Assembly: GCA_922989275.2 (NCBI GenBank)
Contig: OV277864.1
Coordinates: 45,383,550 to 45,447,549, forward strand
Reading direction: 5' to 3'
Length of the DNA stretch: 64,000 nucleotides
Source of the DNA: Gari tellinella
Lineage: Eukaryota > Mollusca > Bivalvia > Cardiida > Psammobiidae
Shown: positions 1-11,099 of the stretch, one piece after another
Numbering within the stretch: the first letter of the stretch is position 1
How the letters are laid out: each line of letters opens with the position of its first letter
Made by a program: the position numbers and the translations under genes
The notes under the pieces: generated by a model
Told to the model about the DNA's origin: nothing
The model's input: the letters and a program-made list of their open reading frames with translations, nothing else
The model's database searches: none

Positions 1-284
1 AGGGTATGATTCGGCTTTAGTATATCTATCTCAATTTGTGAATATATAATGAGTTAAAAACAACAAGAGATTTACAGCATTTTAACGCAATTCACACCAG
101 AATTCAAATTGAAAATATGTGCCTGTATAATTCGACAACATTTAAATATTGGGCAGGAACGCAAAATGGAATCTTAATCATTTGCCGCATCTTTTGTAAC
201 AATGTTGCCACTTAACTCTTACTCAGGCTGTAACTTTCAGAAACAATGGACTGTTCCATCTTTTGAAACATGACGGTTTAAAAT
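1..284. other. AT-rich spacer, no feature seen
   Basis: No coding frame, hairpin or recognised repeat is visible here. Confidence 0.5.
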
Positions 285-470
285 ATAACCCCATAATCTG
301 TTTCTAGTTTTGAAAATAGGTTACCATTTAAAGCAGATTGAAATAAAATACAAAATGCGTCCAAAGACACATTATGCTTTACTTTCCGGCACTCAGTTTT
401 AAGCAACCATCTCCTAGGGTATAGACATGTGTCTTATGATGCATATTCATGACTGTATTAGGTGAAACTG
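285..470. repeat. Degenerate type-B MITE
   Basis: The order of blocks matches intact type-B copies further on: 'ccccataatctgtttctag', then TTAAAGCAG, a decayed core-Q hairpin (about 328-403, still ending in attatgctttactttc), then the 'tagggtatag' and 'catattcatgactgta' blocks. Many substitutions have broken the stem and the right end is missing, so this is an old copy. Confidence 0.65.
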
Positions 471-829
471 CTTTGTTAAATTGAGGTAAAGAAATAATAA
501 AAACAAGAGCGTGTCCCAGTTACACGAATGCCCCCGATTATACAGGGAGGGGAATCCAGACTATCAAATGTAAAATGTACGAGTTAGAGAGCTGAAACTG
601 TCGTGGAGCGCCATTTTGAGGAATTCAAGGGCCATTACTCCAAAGGGCCTAGCATAAATTGGCGCCGCTGGTTATCCAAACTTGTCTCCATTTTATTTCA
701 ACAAACATTTTCAGAAAGTTTGGTGAAGATCAGATGAAAAGCAATGTGTTTGTGAAACACAAATGCCCCCAGCCAGCATCATGTTCTGTAATGTAATGCT
801 TATTTGCAAAAGTAGGTCAAAAGTCATGG

Positions 830-1830
830 TCGTAGGGTAAATGAAACATTGGCATGGTTGGAGAAAGCTTAACACAAGAAACATACAAAGTATGGAAGCT
901 CTAGGCCTACTGGTTCAAATGTTATAGGCGTATAAAGATTTATACAAAAAAGGTCAAAGGTCAAGGTCACAAGGGCAATAACGTAGGTATGGTTGGAAAG
1001 GTCTTGTTACAAGAAATATATAAACAAAATATGAAAGCTGTAGGCCTACTGGTGCAAATGTTATAGCCATTAAAATATTTTTTTTTACAAAAGTAGGTCA
1101 AATGTCAAGGTCACAAGGTCAAAAAGTTTTGTATGGTTAGAAAGATATTGCCACAGGGAAAACACATGCCAATTATAAAAGGCCCAGGTTCAAAAATGCA
1201 AATGTTATAGCCAAGGTTAAGGTTTTTGGTTAAAGTTTGATTAAATAGGTCAAAGGTGAAGTTAAAGGTCACATGGCCAAAGATGTTAGTATTGCTGGAA
1301 AGGTCTTGACATAAGAAATATACACACAAAATATAAAAGCCATGGGCCAACTGGTGTTAATGTTATAGCACTTTAAAGATTTTTACAAAATTAGATCAAA
1401 TGTCAAGGTCATGGTCACAAGGTCAAAATGTTGTGTATGGTTGGAAAGGTCTTGCCATGAGGAATACACATGCTAAGCATAAAATACCCAGGTTCAAAAA
1501 TGCAAAAGTTATAGGCAGGGTTAAGGTTTTTGGTTAAAGTTTGATTAAATAGGTCAAAGGTTAAGGTCAAGGTCACATGATCAAAGATTGTGGTATGGCT
1601 GAAAAGGTCTTGACACAAGATATATACATACAAAATATGAAAGCCCTGGGCCACTTGGTGCAAATGTTATAGCCATTTAAAGATTTTTACATAAGTAGGT
1701 CAAATGTCAAGGTCAAGGTCACAAGGTCAAAAAGTTTTATATGGTTGGAAAGGTCTTGATACAGGAAAGACACATGCCAGGTATAAAAGGTCCAGGTACA
1801 AAAATGCAATAGTTATAGCCAAGGTTTAGG
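830..1830. repeat. Tandem array, ~145-bp units, AGGTCA-rich
   Basis: The phrase 'tatggttggaaaggtcttg' or a variant recurs near 852, 990, 1132, 1292, 1435, 1591 and 1740. That gives a basic period of 140-160 bp, with alternate units more alike (about 300-bp higher-order period). Each unit carries runs of aaggtcaaaggtcaaggtcac. It lies within the 502-1932 element. Confidence 0.75.
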
Positions 1831-1851
1831 TTTTTGGCACAGACAGTTGGG

Positions 1852-1878
1852 CGGACGGACGGACGGACAGACGGACAA
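1852..1878. repeat. (GGAC)n simple repeat
   Basis: A short ggac/agac tetranucleotide run just upstream of the 3' hairpin of the surrounding element. Confidence 0.8.
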
Positions 1879-2115
1879 ACCAACAGACATGACAAAAACT
1901 ATATGCCCCCGAATCGTAGATTCTGGGGGCATGATAGATTCTGTTGGCATAAAAAAGTATCCATGGAATAATGGGTAACGTGGATCTTTTGGAGGCTAAT
2001 GGAAAATCTTCATTCGCAATTATATCATAAACGTATTTTCAAAGATATCAACGACAGTCGACCCTTTACTCCATTGCCTTTTTTCTGGTATTAAAGATAG
2101 GTGAATACTTAATGT

Positions 2116-2172
2116 AGGCTGACAGTAAAGCAGGATGCGCCTTAAGGCGCATTCTGCTTTACTTGCAGCCTG
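2116..2172. repeat. Core-Q palindrome
   Basis: Near-perfect inverted repeat around GCGCCTTAAGGCGC with arms AGTAAAGCAGGAT / ATTCTGCTTTACTT; the apex of the split type-B MITE. Confidence 0.85.
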
Positions 2173-2239
2173 CTTCAAACTATACTCTGTTAGATTATAG
2201 AATTATTTCTTATCGTTCACATTCATGACTGTATAAAAT

Positions 2240-5200
2240 TAGTCCGGCCGCGGGCACGTTTAACCTTGCTTGGAGTTGTATAGAAAATGTTTTTGTGGTT
2301 TTTGGTAGAATAGACCCTCAGCATCAAGGATCCGATGTATGACCGCCGGTCATCCTTGAGCATTTTGAGATATTCAAGATGGCGTCCAAGATGGCCGCCG
2401 GCATATATCTGGCTAACTGTTAGGTTTGATTCAATAAGCTTTAACAGATTTTTCAGCAAATTATTGCTCAATTTTATCTTTTGTGACATAATTAAAGTTC
2501 AAAATAGAAATAAAAATAATCTATAATTCAAAATGGCGTCCAAAATGGCCGACAAAGTACTTTTTTATGTAAAATAAAATGCAAAGTAAGTGCGTTACTT
2601 TACAAGGCTACGATTTGCTCCAGTTTTTTCCCCGTCGTGATAATATAATTGTTCATAATTAATAATAAAGCATGAAAAGATCAAGTTGGCGATTAATTAA
2701 TTCATAAATGAATTATAAGAGACTGTCATCAGAATAGAGTATACATAAAAACCATACAGCTTAAGTAAATTAAATTAGTTCATGCATATTAGTTCATGCA
2801 AATTAGTTCATGCATATCCATGTAAAATGGAATAAATATTTCAGATTAACAGAAAAGTAATTAGTCAAGTCAAAACTCAAATATTATCAATTAGTTCATA
2901 GAACCCAATTACCTACCTTTAATATATAAATTTCACTGTTTTTTAAACAAAGAATGCTGAAATTATCATACAAAAATAAAGTTCTGTGTTTGCATTACTT
3001 AGATATTTGTCACCACATGTCACCTTTCTTGTTAAATAGTTCAATTACATGTGAGCTTCTTAGGAACAGGGAAATAAATTGGTAGAATGGATACCAATAA
3101 TTCTTCTTGGGATGCAAGTCTCCTGAGGATGTGGTGGCACCTATTTGAACCAGATAACTGTGTACAGTATCTTTCAGTATAAAACTATGTTCATTATTCC
3201 TTTTCATCAAGCCTTTTAGCATGTATTCTGTGAGTTTGTAAGCTAGTACTGCTGCTGCAAAGAATCATCATATCTTTGAAATATTGCTGAATGAGTACAT
3301 GGCTACACAGACACTTGACTGAACAGTCTTTTGGCTTAACCATAGATTAGAATAAGAAAGAATGACATCACACATATAATTTCTAATATAAAAAAATGCA
3401 TATCTTTACTCCTGAATTACCAAAGTAAACAGAACTTTGGTACAGTTACTGTCAAATTCAGTAACTACAAAAGTGGTCATCTTGTATAAGAAGTGCATAA
3501 CTCTTGACATGATGATATATTGCAAAGCCGCTGGCCTATCAGGAGTGATAGCCGAGATGATTAAAGCAGCTTCGGAGTACAAGGGGTATGAGATTTGAAG
3601 ACGACTGACTGATGCGATTTTCAGTAATTGTGTGATATCTGAGGACAGGGAGGCAAATTACATCCTCAAACAATAAAAAAGTGAATAACAAGCTCGCATG
3701 AGCGACACTTATCATGTGTTAAAGCTCAAGGACCAGACAATAAAGTTGATGAACCGATTAAACAGATACCTCTGTGCGTGAGATTATCAACATTGATGCA
3801 TGTAGTTTGGCGTTGTTAAGGGTAGAGATACTATTGATTCGTTCTTCACCGTGTACCTTCTATAGAACAAGTAAAAGGTCGAAATCAAACCTCTGCATGT
3901 GGCCTTTGTTGATCTGGAGAAAGCCGTTAGATTCAATACCAAGAATGAGCTTTTGGTTTGAGGAATGCGATTTGCATGTCAAACAGAGTTTGAAAACCGC
4001 TTACATGAAGCGGCAGTATTACGAGAAGTTTTTGTGTATGGTTTGCATTAGGTATTTGATCTCAACCCTCTGCTGTACCAGTGATTGATGTTCTGCTTTA
4101 CTAGTGTATGAGACTCTGTCATAAGAGTCTAGCAAAGGTGTTCCGTTGGCGCTTCTGTACACAATTTTCTGTGATCACAATTTCTCTGACAGGGTAACCC
4201 AAAAACCTGGATGGAAGGTTGTTATCAAACCGTGTTGACAGAGAGTTAACATGAAGAATACTTGGCTCATGATCTCAGAGTGGTCATTGGCTTGGTCTTC
4301 TTCGAGACTGTAGGGAATGCTCCTGTGCTGACTGTCAGATTGGAGAAAATTCAATTGCAGTAGTTATGTGACATTAATTGTACAATTACAAGCAGTGCAG
4401 ACTGTATGCCTATGACGTCAGGACTAAACTTGTCTTTTTGATGGAAGACCAGTTACTCGGTTAGGTGTCGATGGGGCTACGTTTGATGTCTAGAAAGCTT
4501 CTGTAACATGTTGTTTGCTAGAAGAGGATTCGAGCTTGTCATAATCACAGGACAGGAAATTTCAAAGAAAGACCTAGCACAATTATATCCTTTGAGACTC
4601 GTAGAATAGTTTTCAACACCTGTTTGTTATTTTTTTCATTTAATATGGAGGCTATTCATTAATGTCGTCTGCGGAAGACTTGCAGACAGTTTGCAGAAAT
4701 TGAGCCTGTGATCAGTTGGATCTGTGGCGTTAAACAGGACGAGGAGGTCCCACAGATACAAGTAATGAGAACTAAACGTTTGGGATGTTATGGACAGGTG
4801 GGGTGTGCCACTTTATGCATCAACTCAATAACGAGGAGGACCATTCTGCGCTTAGTAAGACTTAGTAAGAGATCACAATCGCCATGGTTAGACTATGGAA
4901 GAGATGACCAGGTTCTGCGTGTCAGAGGAGCATATAAATCAGGTTTGAGGACATTCTAGCCACATTCAGCCTACCCGAGTTGCTACGACATCCACAGCAG
5001 TTGAGAAATAAACGCAGTATCATGTCAAGTACAACTAACTTAATAGCAAGCTATGTTAGAAACCTGACATGACCTTTTGTTTCTAATAATAATTTACAGT
5101 GTGCAATTTTATTCCCTACTAATAAGAATATTCATTTATATAATAGTACAATATGCAAGTGCTAATTCATAAACGTACTGTATATCGATTAACTCCTTTA

Positions 5201-6973
5201 CATAGGTTGCTGTGTGCGACATACTCATTTTCAAATTCACAATACATGCAGAACCAGGAATAGTATCCAATTTATATTACATCTCACATAATATTACTTC
5301 TTGAAAAACAAACAAAACAAAAACGCTGACTTTGGCAGCCATTCTGATTGCCATTTAGAAAACGAATCATATAATTTATGTTCAAAACACAAACATCAAT
5401 GGTGACTCAAACTTGAATTAACCTCAAATTTTGATTTTTTCTGCAGAAGGCGATGATTAAGATAGATCAACATAAGACTAATCTTTCAAAAGCAGTTATT
5501 TCATAATTCTAATTAATTCTTAAAAACACTCATTTGTCTTAAAAAGAGGCTAAAAAGAATGGTATGCTTGGTGGATAGATTATGTACTCACTTTTTACAT
5601 TTGTTTTACATTAAGTAAATTTTCAGGCTCCATATCTTTTGAAGTACTTCTTCAACTCAAGTTTTGTTTGAGATGTTTAGGGTTCATACGTTCAACAATG
5701 TATTCCAGTGGAACATTTATTTCAAACGACACATGTAACGAAAATGAAACACACAAGGTATATTCTTATTTCAAATCAAAGGGAGGTAGTTTGATATTTG
5801 AAGACTTTCTAGTCTCGATAACGCCGTGAATATTGCGATGCATGCAAGTCTAATGTGATTTTATTTTCTTAAAGCAAATGTTCTAGCGGCTGAATATGAG
5901 CACGATTGTATCTCCTCTATAGAGAACGTTTATAATAAAAAATACTGTTTTCCGGAAAGAGTTATCGACCTTTTCATTTTCAATACAATGTGCCAGTTAT
6001 TTAGCCACAATGATAGGTTTATGTATGAGACGCTGATAATTAAGAATACAAAAGTGGTACTTTCTGTTTTTTGCTTATTATATAAAATTGAAGAGACAAG
6101 CATCTATTTTGCATATTTTGTCGGCCATTTTTGACGCCATTTTGAAATTAACAGTATACTTTTCTCTGTTTGTTTTTTTAAACATCGAAGAAGTATTGAA
6201 CTACTTTTAATCTTGTTTACAGTTGACAATTACTTAATCAAAACTGACAGCAGTTTCATTTTTCTTCCCGCAACCATCTTGGACGTCACCTTAATACTTT
6301 GTCGGCCATTTTGGACGCCATTTTGAATAAAGCATTATTATTATTACTTCCATTTTGAACTTAAATAATGTCAAACGTTATGAAAGTGAACTATAATTTG
6401 CTGAAAATTTTCAATCAAACCCAACAGCTAGACATTTTACATCGTTATGCATGGACTTACTCAATGTAAACTTAAGCTGTATGTTTTTATGCATACTGTA
6501 TTCTGGTGACAGTCTCTGATAATTCATTTATGAATGAGTTAATTGCCAACTTGATATTTTCACGCTTTATTTGTTAATTATGAACAATTATATTACCACG
6601 ACGGGAAAAAGGTGTCATTTTCATTTTATTTCACATAAAAATGGTCTTTGTCGGCCATTTTGGACGCCATTTTGAATTATAGATTATTTTTATTTCTATT
6701 TTGAACTTTAATTATGTCATCAAAGATGAAATTGAACTATAATTTGCTGAAAAATCCGTTATAGCTTATTGAATCAAACCTAACAGTTAGCCAGATAAAT
6801 GCCGGCCGCCATCTTGGACGCCATCTTGAATATCTGGAAACGCTCAAGGATGACCGGCGGTCATACATCGGATCCTAAATGCTGAGGGTCTATTCTATCA
6901 AAACCCACAAAAACATTTTCTATACAACTCCAAGCAAGGTTAAGCTAAAATACCCTTATCTGCTACCAGACTA
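2240..6973. mobile_element. Foldback element 1 (long terminal inverted repeats)
   Basis: The ends are inverted copies of each other for at least 500 bp: 2240-2790 against about 6430-6973. The outer termini read TAGTCCGGC and its counterpart TAGTCTGG. The arms contain repeated 'gtcggccattttggacgcc' blocks; the right arm has extra copies near 6119, 6300 and 6649. AAAT is duplicated at the two junctions (2236-2239 and 6974-6977); a 6-bp TAAAAT reading is also possible. The interior carries an RT relic that is probably a separate passenger. Same family as 43259-48318. Superfamily not assigned. Confidence 0.8.
3535..4960 (+). pseudogene. Decayed non-LTR retrotransposon reverse transcriptase
   Basis: No open frame survives, but translation across frames recovers landmarks of an animal non-LTR RT in the right order. 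These are KAAGLSGVIAEMIKAA (fingers, about 3526-3570), SNCVISED, a block like LLKLxDQxxKLMxR (about 3720), FVDLEKA (about 3903, an RT palm motif), a cysteine block like CADCQIGENSIAV (about 4330), a RRIVFNTC block (about 4590), and the C-terminal MISWICGVKQDEEV...TKRLGCYGQV (4708-4800). Stops and frameshifts are frequent, and the YADD-box region is not recognisable. The upstream endonuclease half is absent, so the copy is 5' truncated. It sits inside foldback element 1 and either inserted there or was captured. I can place it among jockey/CR1-like non-LTR elements, not in a named family. Confidence 0.72.
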
Positions 6974-7042
6974 AAATGGAACTATTTTTTTGGAGGAATA
7001 AATCACATGTACATGCGTTAAAATGTGTATCTATGGGTTAAC

Positions 7043-8126
7043 AATGTTATATGGTCACTGTAAAGTCTACGTTATGAAATTTCTACAACGATGGGCGGAG
7101 TATACCTTTATCTGAAATCAAACTCATTTCCGAATTTTGTCCGTTTTAAAAAAAAATCTAAATTTAATAACTTACGATGATACAGTCAACCCTAGCGACG
7201 TGTATACGCATTATTGACATGTGTAAACCTGTCAAGAGTACATTCGCCCGATGAAAACTGTGTACACCCAGAATTGTGATAACTCTTTCAAACAGTATGG
7301 ATCCAGATTGGATGTCAGATAACGAGTCGGTTTTCTTGATTCAAACTGTTTTACAAGATAATGATTTTACTACGATAAAAATCAGCTACGTCGGAACCTA
7401 CACATTGAACTCACTTTGCACGTTACACGTGGTACTGCTACTTAAATAGCATCACGTTTTGTTAGATTAGATTAATCAGTCTGGTATTTGCTTACTTGGG
7501 CATTTGTCACATCTAAAACTCTGCAAGGTCTGTTAATTCAATGCAACTTGTCTTGCTTTCTTCTATTTCATTTTCCAGACAACCCTCAGGATTTCTTTTC
7601 TGTCTCAAACCACGGAAATCACACTTTATACTGACGATTTAAAATTTCATCACTTGTTGCCCATGGGTTTTTGACAGTTTCCAAAGGCAACTCGTTTAAC
7701 TTAATGGACAATTCCAGTTTCTAATTATGTCTAGTCCAATTTTTTGTAATAAATTGCAAATTTACAAACATTGCATACCTGTTTAGAGGGCTCCGATGTT
7801 ACTATGTTTTAATAGGACAAGTGTACTTTTTACATGTACACAGTTTGGGAAGACAAGTTCACAACTCACTAGTACTAAAGTGTTCAGACTGCGTTACTCT
7901 TTATTTCTTTTGAAAATATTAGTGTACTAGCAACTAGCAAAATTGCTTCTGCTATGATTCATCCTGCTATAACAGCGTTCCTACCTTTGTTTGGGTTTCT
8001 TTTAACTTGATAACTTTAAGAACTTTTTCTGACTTTTTTAATTACCTGACATTGCATTTTAAACGGTACCCATCTATATATTCATAAGATGGTAACGATA
8101 TTAATATCGGTGATATTTATGTTTTT
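7043..8126. other. Spacer, nothing recognised
   Basis: AT-rich sequence with no coding frame, palindrome or match to repeats elsewhere in the window. Confidence 0.45.
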
Positions 8127-8726
8127 CAGTGTTCCCTCCCTACAAAAGCCCTACGAACAACGTTTTCTTTCATAAAACGACGCTTACCGATGTTCCCCAA
8201 AACAAGACCTTTATGCCTAACGCTTTCACTTCTGCAAAAGCGTCCGTTTAAAATTGCCGTTCGCTGCTTTTTCTCTAAGTAACGTATTGGATACTTTGAC
8301 AGATTAAACCTAACGAGGAGTGCACACAGTTTGAACCCAGATCTGAATTGGGTTCAAACTGTTTGCAAAGGTACAGTGGAGAATGTGTTATTCTTTCCCA
8401 ATAAAAGCGTTTACGCTAAAACTATTATTTGCAGTGCAAACAGTTTGGAGCCAGATCAGACGCCGGGTAACCCGGCGTCTGATCAGGCTCCAAACTGTTT
8501 GCCACCAAGATAAACATGAACTATCAGAATTGTCCAAAAGTTGTTCTTTTCTACGTTTTAGTGCTTTTCGTTTGCGTATGTTTGCGTTTAAACGGGAAAG
8601 AATAACAGATTCTCCACTGTAAGCACTCTAAGGGTATTCATGTGTTTACCCTATAACAACTCCCACTGAACAACACACACAATCTTTGTCTCCCATTTGG
8701 TGTTGTTTTAGAGATGGAGCGCTGTA
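8127..8726. mobile_element. Type-D TA MITE with a type-C MITE inserted
   Basis: The left end 'cagtgttccctccctac' and right end 'ttagagatggagcgctg' match other type-D copies (18549, 31183, 42180). The D interior includes the reduced hairpin at about 8324-8367. It is cut by a complete type-C element, after which the D right end 'caactcccactgaacaac' continues. D therefore inserted first. Confidence 0.8.
8374..8619. mobile_element. Type-C TA MITE
   Basis: Terminal inverted repeats CAGTGGAGAAT...ATTCTCCACTG flanked by TA. Internal order: 'ataaaagcgtttacgctaaaactatt', core-P hairpin 8436-8502 (GGAGCCAGATCAGACGCCGG arms), 'aagataaacatgaa', 'gtccaaaagttg', 'tttgcgtttaaacggg'. Frames read through it (for example 8331-8513 and 8383-8622) recur in every copy and are not genes. 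Confidence 0.9.
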
Positions 8727-8790
8727 ATAGGAACATACCAAACCCGTTGTTCAGGTCATTTTTACACACAAAGATCCATACAACATTGTG

Positions 8791-8877
8791 TTAACTCCCA
8801 CACTGCCATGATGTCATCAGTTTAAAACAATTGCCGACTGCTTGTAATCTCAATTTTAAAGTTTAGGTGTTTGACTA
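8791..8877. mobile_element. Type-A MITE fragment (left third)
   Basis: ttaactcccacactgccat followed by 'gatgtcatcag' and 'aaacaattgccgactgctt' matches the left end of type-A copies. The hairpin and right end are missing. Confidence 0.7.
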
Positions 8878-9282
8878 ATATAAGGCAATCAACATCAGAA
8901 CATACAAGCCGGCACCCAAAAAGATGAGGACCGCTACAACTTGCCACACATTTGGAAAAATGCATTAACAGCTCTAATTAAATATTGAACGATATCACGT
9001 CTCAGAGAAACGTCAGTTGGTTGACAAAGCCTGTAGCACAGAGGGGAAAGATTCTAATGTTAGCCTTCATTCTCATTTGCGCGTGTAAGTGTAAAATTAA
9101 GCATAATGAAACGATCTATTATTTTACACAGAAAGGTAGTAAGCCTTTGCTATCACTGTAAATACAAATTATGTTTTTCGGGACGATAGTTAATATCGCT
9201 TGTACTGTGCATGCTTGATATGGTGAATATAATAAATTGTCTTTCTATATCAGTACATTTCAATTCAATATTAATCTATTTT

Positions 9283-9477
9283 AATTCTTAGTAACTATGC
9301 TAAGCGCGACTTGGCTTACATTTGCAAACAGTTTAGATCCAGAGCAGACGCCAAGTCAAGCGGCGTCTAATCTGGATCCAAACTGTTTGTCACCGATATT
9401 CTTAGTATTCTTCAATTAAAATATCATAAAATATTACCTTTTTTTCGCAGACGACAATTTAGCATGCAAAGGGCTAA
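9283..9477. mobile_element. Type-G TTAA MITE
   Basis: Ends 'ctatgctaagcgcgacttgg' and 'agcatgcaaagggctaa'. Core-P hairpin at 9324-9389 with GATCCAGAGCAGACGCC / GGCGTCTAATCTGGATC arms. Same layout as 10364-10577. Confidence 0.75.
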
Positions 9478-9550
9478 CATTTTCATTTAACCATAACTTA
9501 AAAAGAGGTCGAGTAACCTAGAAAGTAATAGTTCATCAACTCAAATGCAA

Positions 9551-9783
9551 AAACCCCTTCAGGATCAAATTTATCGTGAGGTTTTTACCCCCTTTTTACC
9601 CCTTTACCGCCATATTGTCGTCTGTTTAAATATTGTTGTCGGCAATATCGTTCCAAAGTTAGATTTAAGGCAGTATTACTGACAATTTTTCAAAACAAGC
9701 GGCAAACAGTTTTGATCCTGAGACGCCGCGTCATAACGTTTTGTAAATGCGCTTAATGACGTCATTGAGAGTGAAAGGGTTAA
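9551..9783. mobile_element. Type-H TTAA MITE, degenerate
   Basis: 'ccccttcaggatcaaattta', 'attgtcgtctgtttaa', 'gcaatatcgttccaaag', a collapsed core-P hairpin (about 9712-9745) and 'gtgaaagggttaa' give the same order as 38490-38690. Confidence 0.65.
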
Positions 9784-10034
9784 AGTGTAAGTGATTCTTG
9801 ATTTTGCTTTAATTCGGTAGAAAAATAAGCTTAACTTATCTTATTGTAACTCAAGTAGACAATAACGACATCGCATGCAAGAGCAGGGGTAAATTATCCT
9901 TACATGTCTCTTCAAGCCTAAGACAATTACGATAGTTCAATGTAATTCAGGGACAGAAATTAATCCTTAGTGAACCACAATCAGTAGTCTTCTACCACAA
10001 TGTTTAAAACTTCAATTTGCCCTTTTACTTTTGT

Positions 10035-10258
10035 TTAACCGCTTCGCAGTGTTATCCCGAGTATCATTGCCACATGTAACAGATTGGACCAGTAACCTCA
10101 TAACGCCGCGTCTGATCAGGATTCAAACCGTATGACACTCAAATTTACATTTCTTAAGCCAAAATACATAAAAAAGAATAATTCAAATTTTAAATTTTAC
10201 AAAAAAGGTAGAAGCCAGTTGTTTAAAGCTGATGACGTCATTGCAATGAAGGGGTTAA
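10035..10258 (-). mobile_element. Type-A TTAA MITE (reversed), hairpin damaged
   Basis: Begins ttaaccgcttcgcagtg and ends 'gatgacgtcattgcaatgaaggggttaa' in two overlapping blocks. Only the right arm of core P (GACGCCGCGTCTGATCAGG) is clear near 10100-10125. Carries the TGACGTCA palindrome typical of type A. Confidence 0.75.
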
Positions 10259-10363
10259 AAGTTCACCTTCAGTTTAAAATTTATGGAATAAATCGGTCAA
10301 TTAATTAACCCATGTACTTTTGAAAGACGCTTGCAAAAAGCAATAAGGCCTTGGGAAAATAGC

Positions 10364-10577
10364 TTAACCCTTATTATGCTAAGCCCGACTTGGCTAACAT
10401 CTGCAAACAGTTTGGATCCATATCAGACGCCGCTTTATGCGGCGTCTGATCTAGATCCAAACTGATTGTCACTCTTCAGTAAATTTTATTCTATTAAAAA
10501 AGCATAGAAACTAAAAATAGTTTCATTAGACAGATGATATATTTGAAGAAGTAACAATTCAGCATGATAAGAGTTAA
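10364..10577. mobile_element. Type-G TTAA MITE
   Basis: TIRs TTAACCCTTATTATGCTAA and TTCAGCATGATAAGAGTTAA. Core-P hairpin 10403-10469 (TCAGACGCCG / CGGCGTCTGA). Two-ended and complete. Confidence 0.8.
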
Positions 10578-10609
10578 TGTTTTGGATGGCCTCGATTCTC
10601 TATTACAGC

Positions 10610-10861
10610 TTAACCCTTTACCTTATAGAAGCGCCTTTTAGCGCATACCGTTAAATCCTCCGCGGAAGAAAATAATTCCAATCTGTACAGTCATAAATAT
10701 GTATCAGAAGGAATAGTTTCTTAATTCTAGCAGGTGGTACCTTAAAGCAGGTTGAAAGTAAAGCAGAATGCGCCTTAGGGCGCATTCTGCTTTACTTTTA
10801 ACCTGTTTTAAGAAGTCAGATTTTTTCAAAATTAGAAACAGATTATGGGGTAAAGGGTTAA
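10610..10861. mobile_element. Type-B TTAA MITE
   Basis: TIRs TTAACCCTTTACCTTATA and TATGGGGTAAAGGGTTAA. Core-Q hairpin at 10743-10811 with arms AAAGCAGGTTGAAAGTAAAG and its near-complement. About 250 bp, complete. Confidence 0.88.
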
Positions 10862-11099
10862 ACCCTGTTTTAAGACTCTCATCAGGTAGCCATGATTATC
10901 GTTTCAAGTTTTCTATACAAAATACTGAAAACGAAAAGTGTCTTCAAAAAAAAGTTTCGAAATGCAATCACAATCCTGATATAAAGATGTCTACTTACTT
11001 GTAGAATTGAATGACTACATGTATTTGCAAACGCTAGCCAGGCGTTCAAAAACAAGAAAATGTGTAGACAATTATCAGCCACAGCATTCAGTGTCAGTT

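Larger units (their letters stand above)
502..1932 (+). mobile_element. Interspersed element with 5' 'aacaagagc' and 3' gccccc hairpin
   Basis: The left end reads aacaagagcgtgtcccag, followed by tgcccccgatt. The right end is a small hairpin (about 1903-1932, gcccccgaatc / gattctgggggc) preceded by a (GGAC)n run at 1852-1878. The middle (about 830-1830) is a diverged tandem array. I recall similar ends from bivalve genomes, but I cannot assign a superfamily. No transposase or reverse transcriptase is visible. Two related minus-strand open frames (1111-1350 and 1415-1663) are the array read through, not genes. Confidence 0.7.
2058..7042. mobile_element. Type-B TTAA MITE split by a foldback element (parts 2058-2239 and 6974-7042)
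   Basis: The left part holds 'accctttactccattgcc', core-Q hairpin 2116-2172 and the block ending 'catgactgtataaaat'. The right part resumes with 'aaatggaactattttt', 'ggaggaataaatcac' and ends 'ctatgggttaac'. Joined, they match the intact copy at 40377-40610 in order and spacing. The 4.7 kb between them is a later insertion. Confidence 0.82.

Noticed and set aside
1111..1663. Two homologous minus-strand frames of about 80 codons
   Set aside because: They are two units of the ~300-bp higher-order tandem repeat. Similarity extends through non-coding parts of the unit.
830..1830. Possible CRISPR-like array
   Set aside because: Units are 145 bp, diverged, without short identical repeats and unique spacers; eukaryotic context.
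502..1932. Helitron, because of the 3' terminal hairpin
   Set aside because: No 5' TC or 3' CTRR terminus is evident and no Rep/helicase relic; left unclassified.
8331..8622. A recurrent ~60-100 codon open frame (RRVTRRLIRLQTVCHQDK-type) seen also at 15544, 20520, 22922, 26459, 34328 and 53200, resembling a small gene family
   Set aside because: Each copy is simply the type-C MITE hairpin and flanks read through, in whichever orientation the MITE lies. Starts differ and the frame ends with the MITE.
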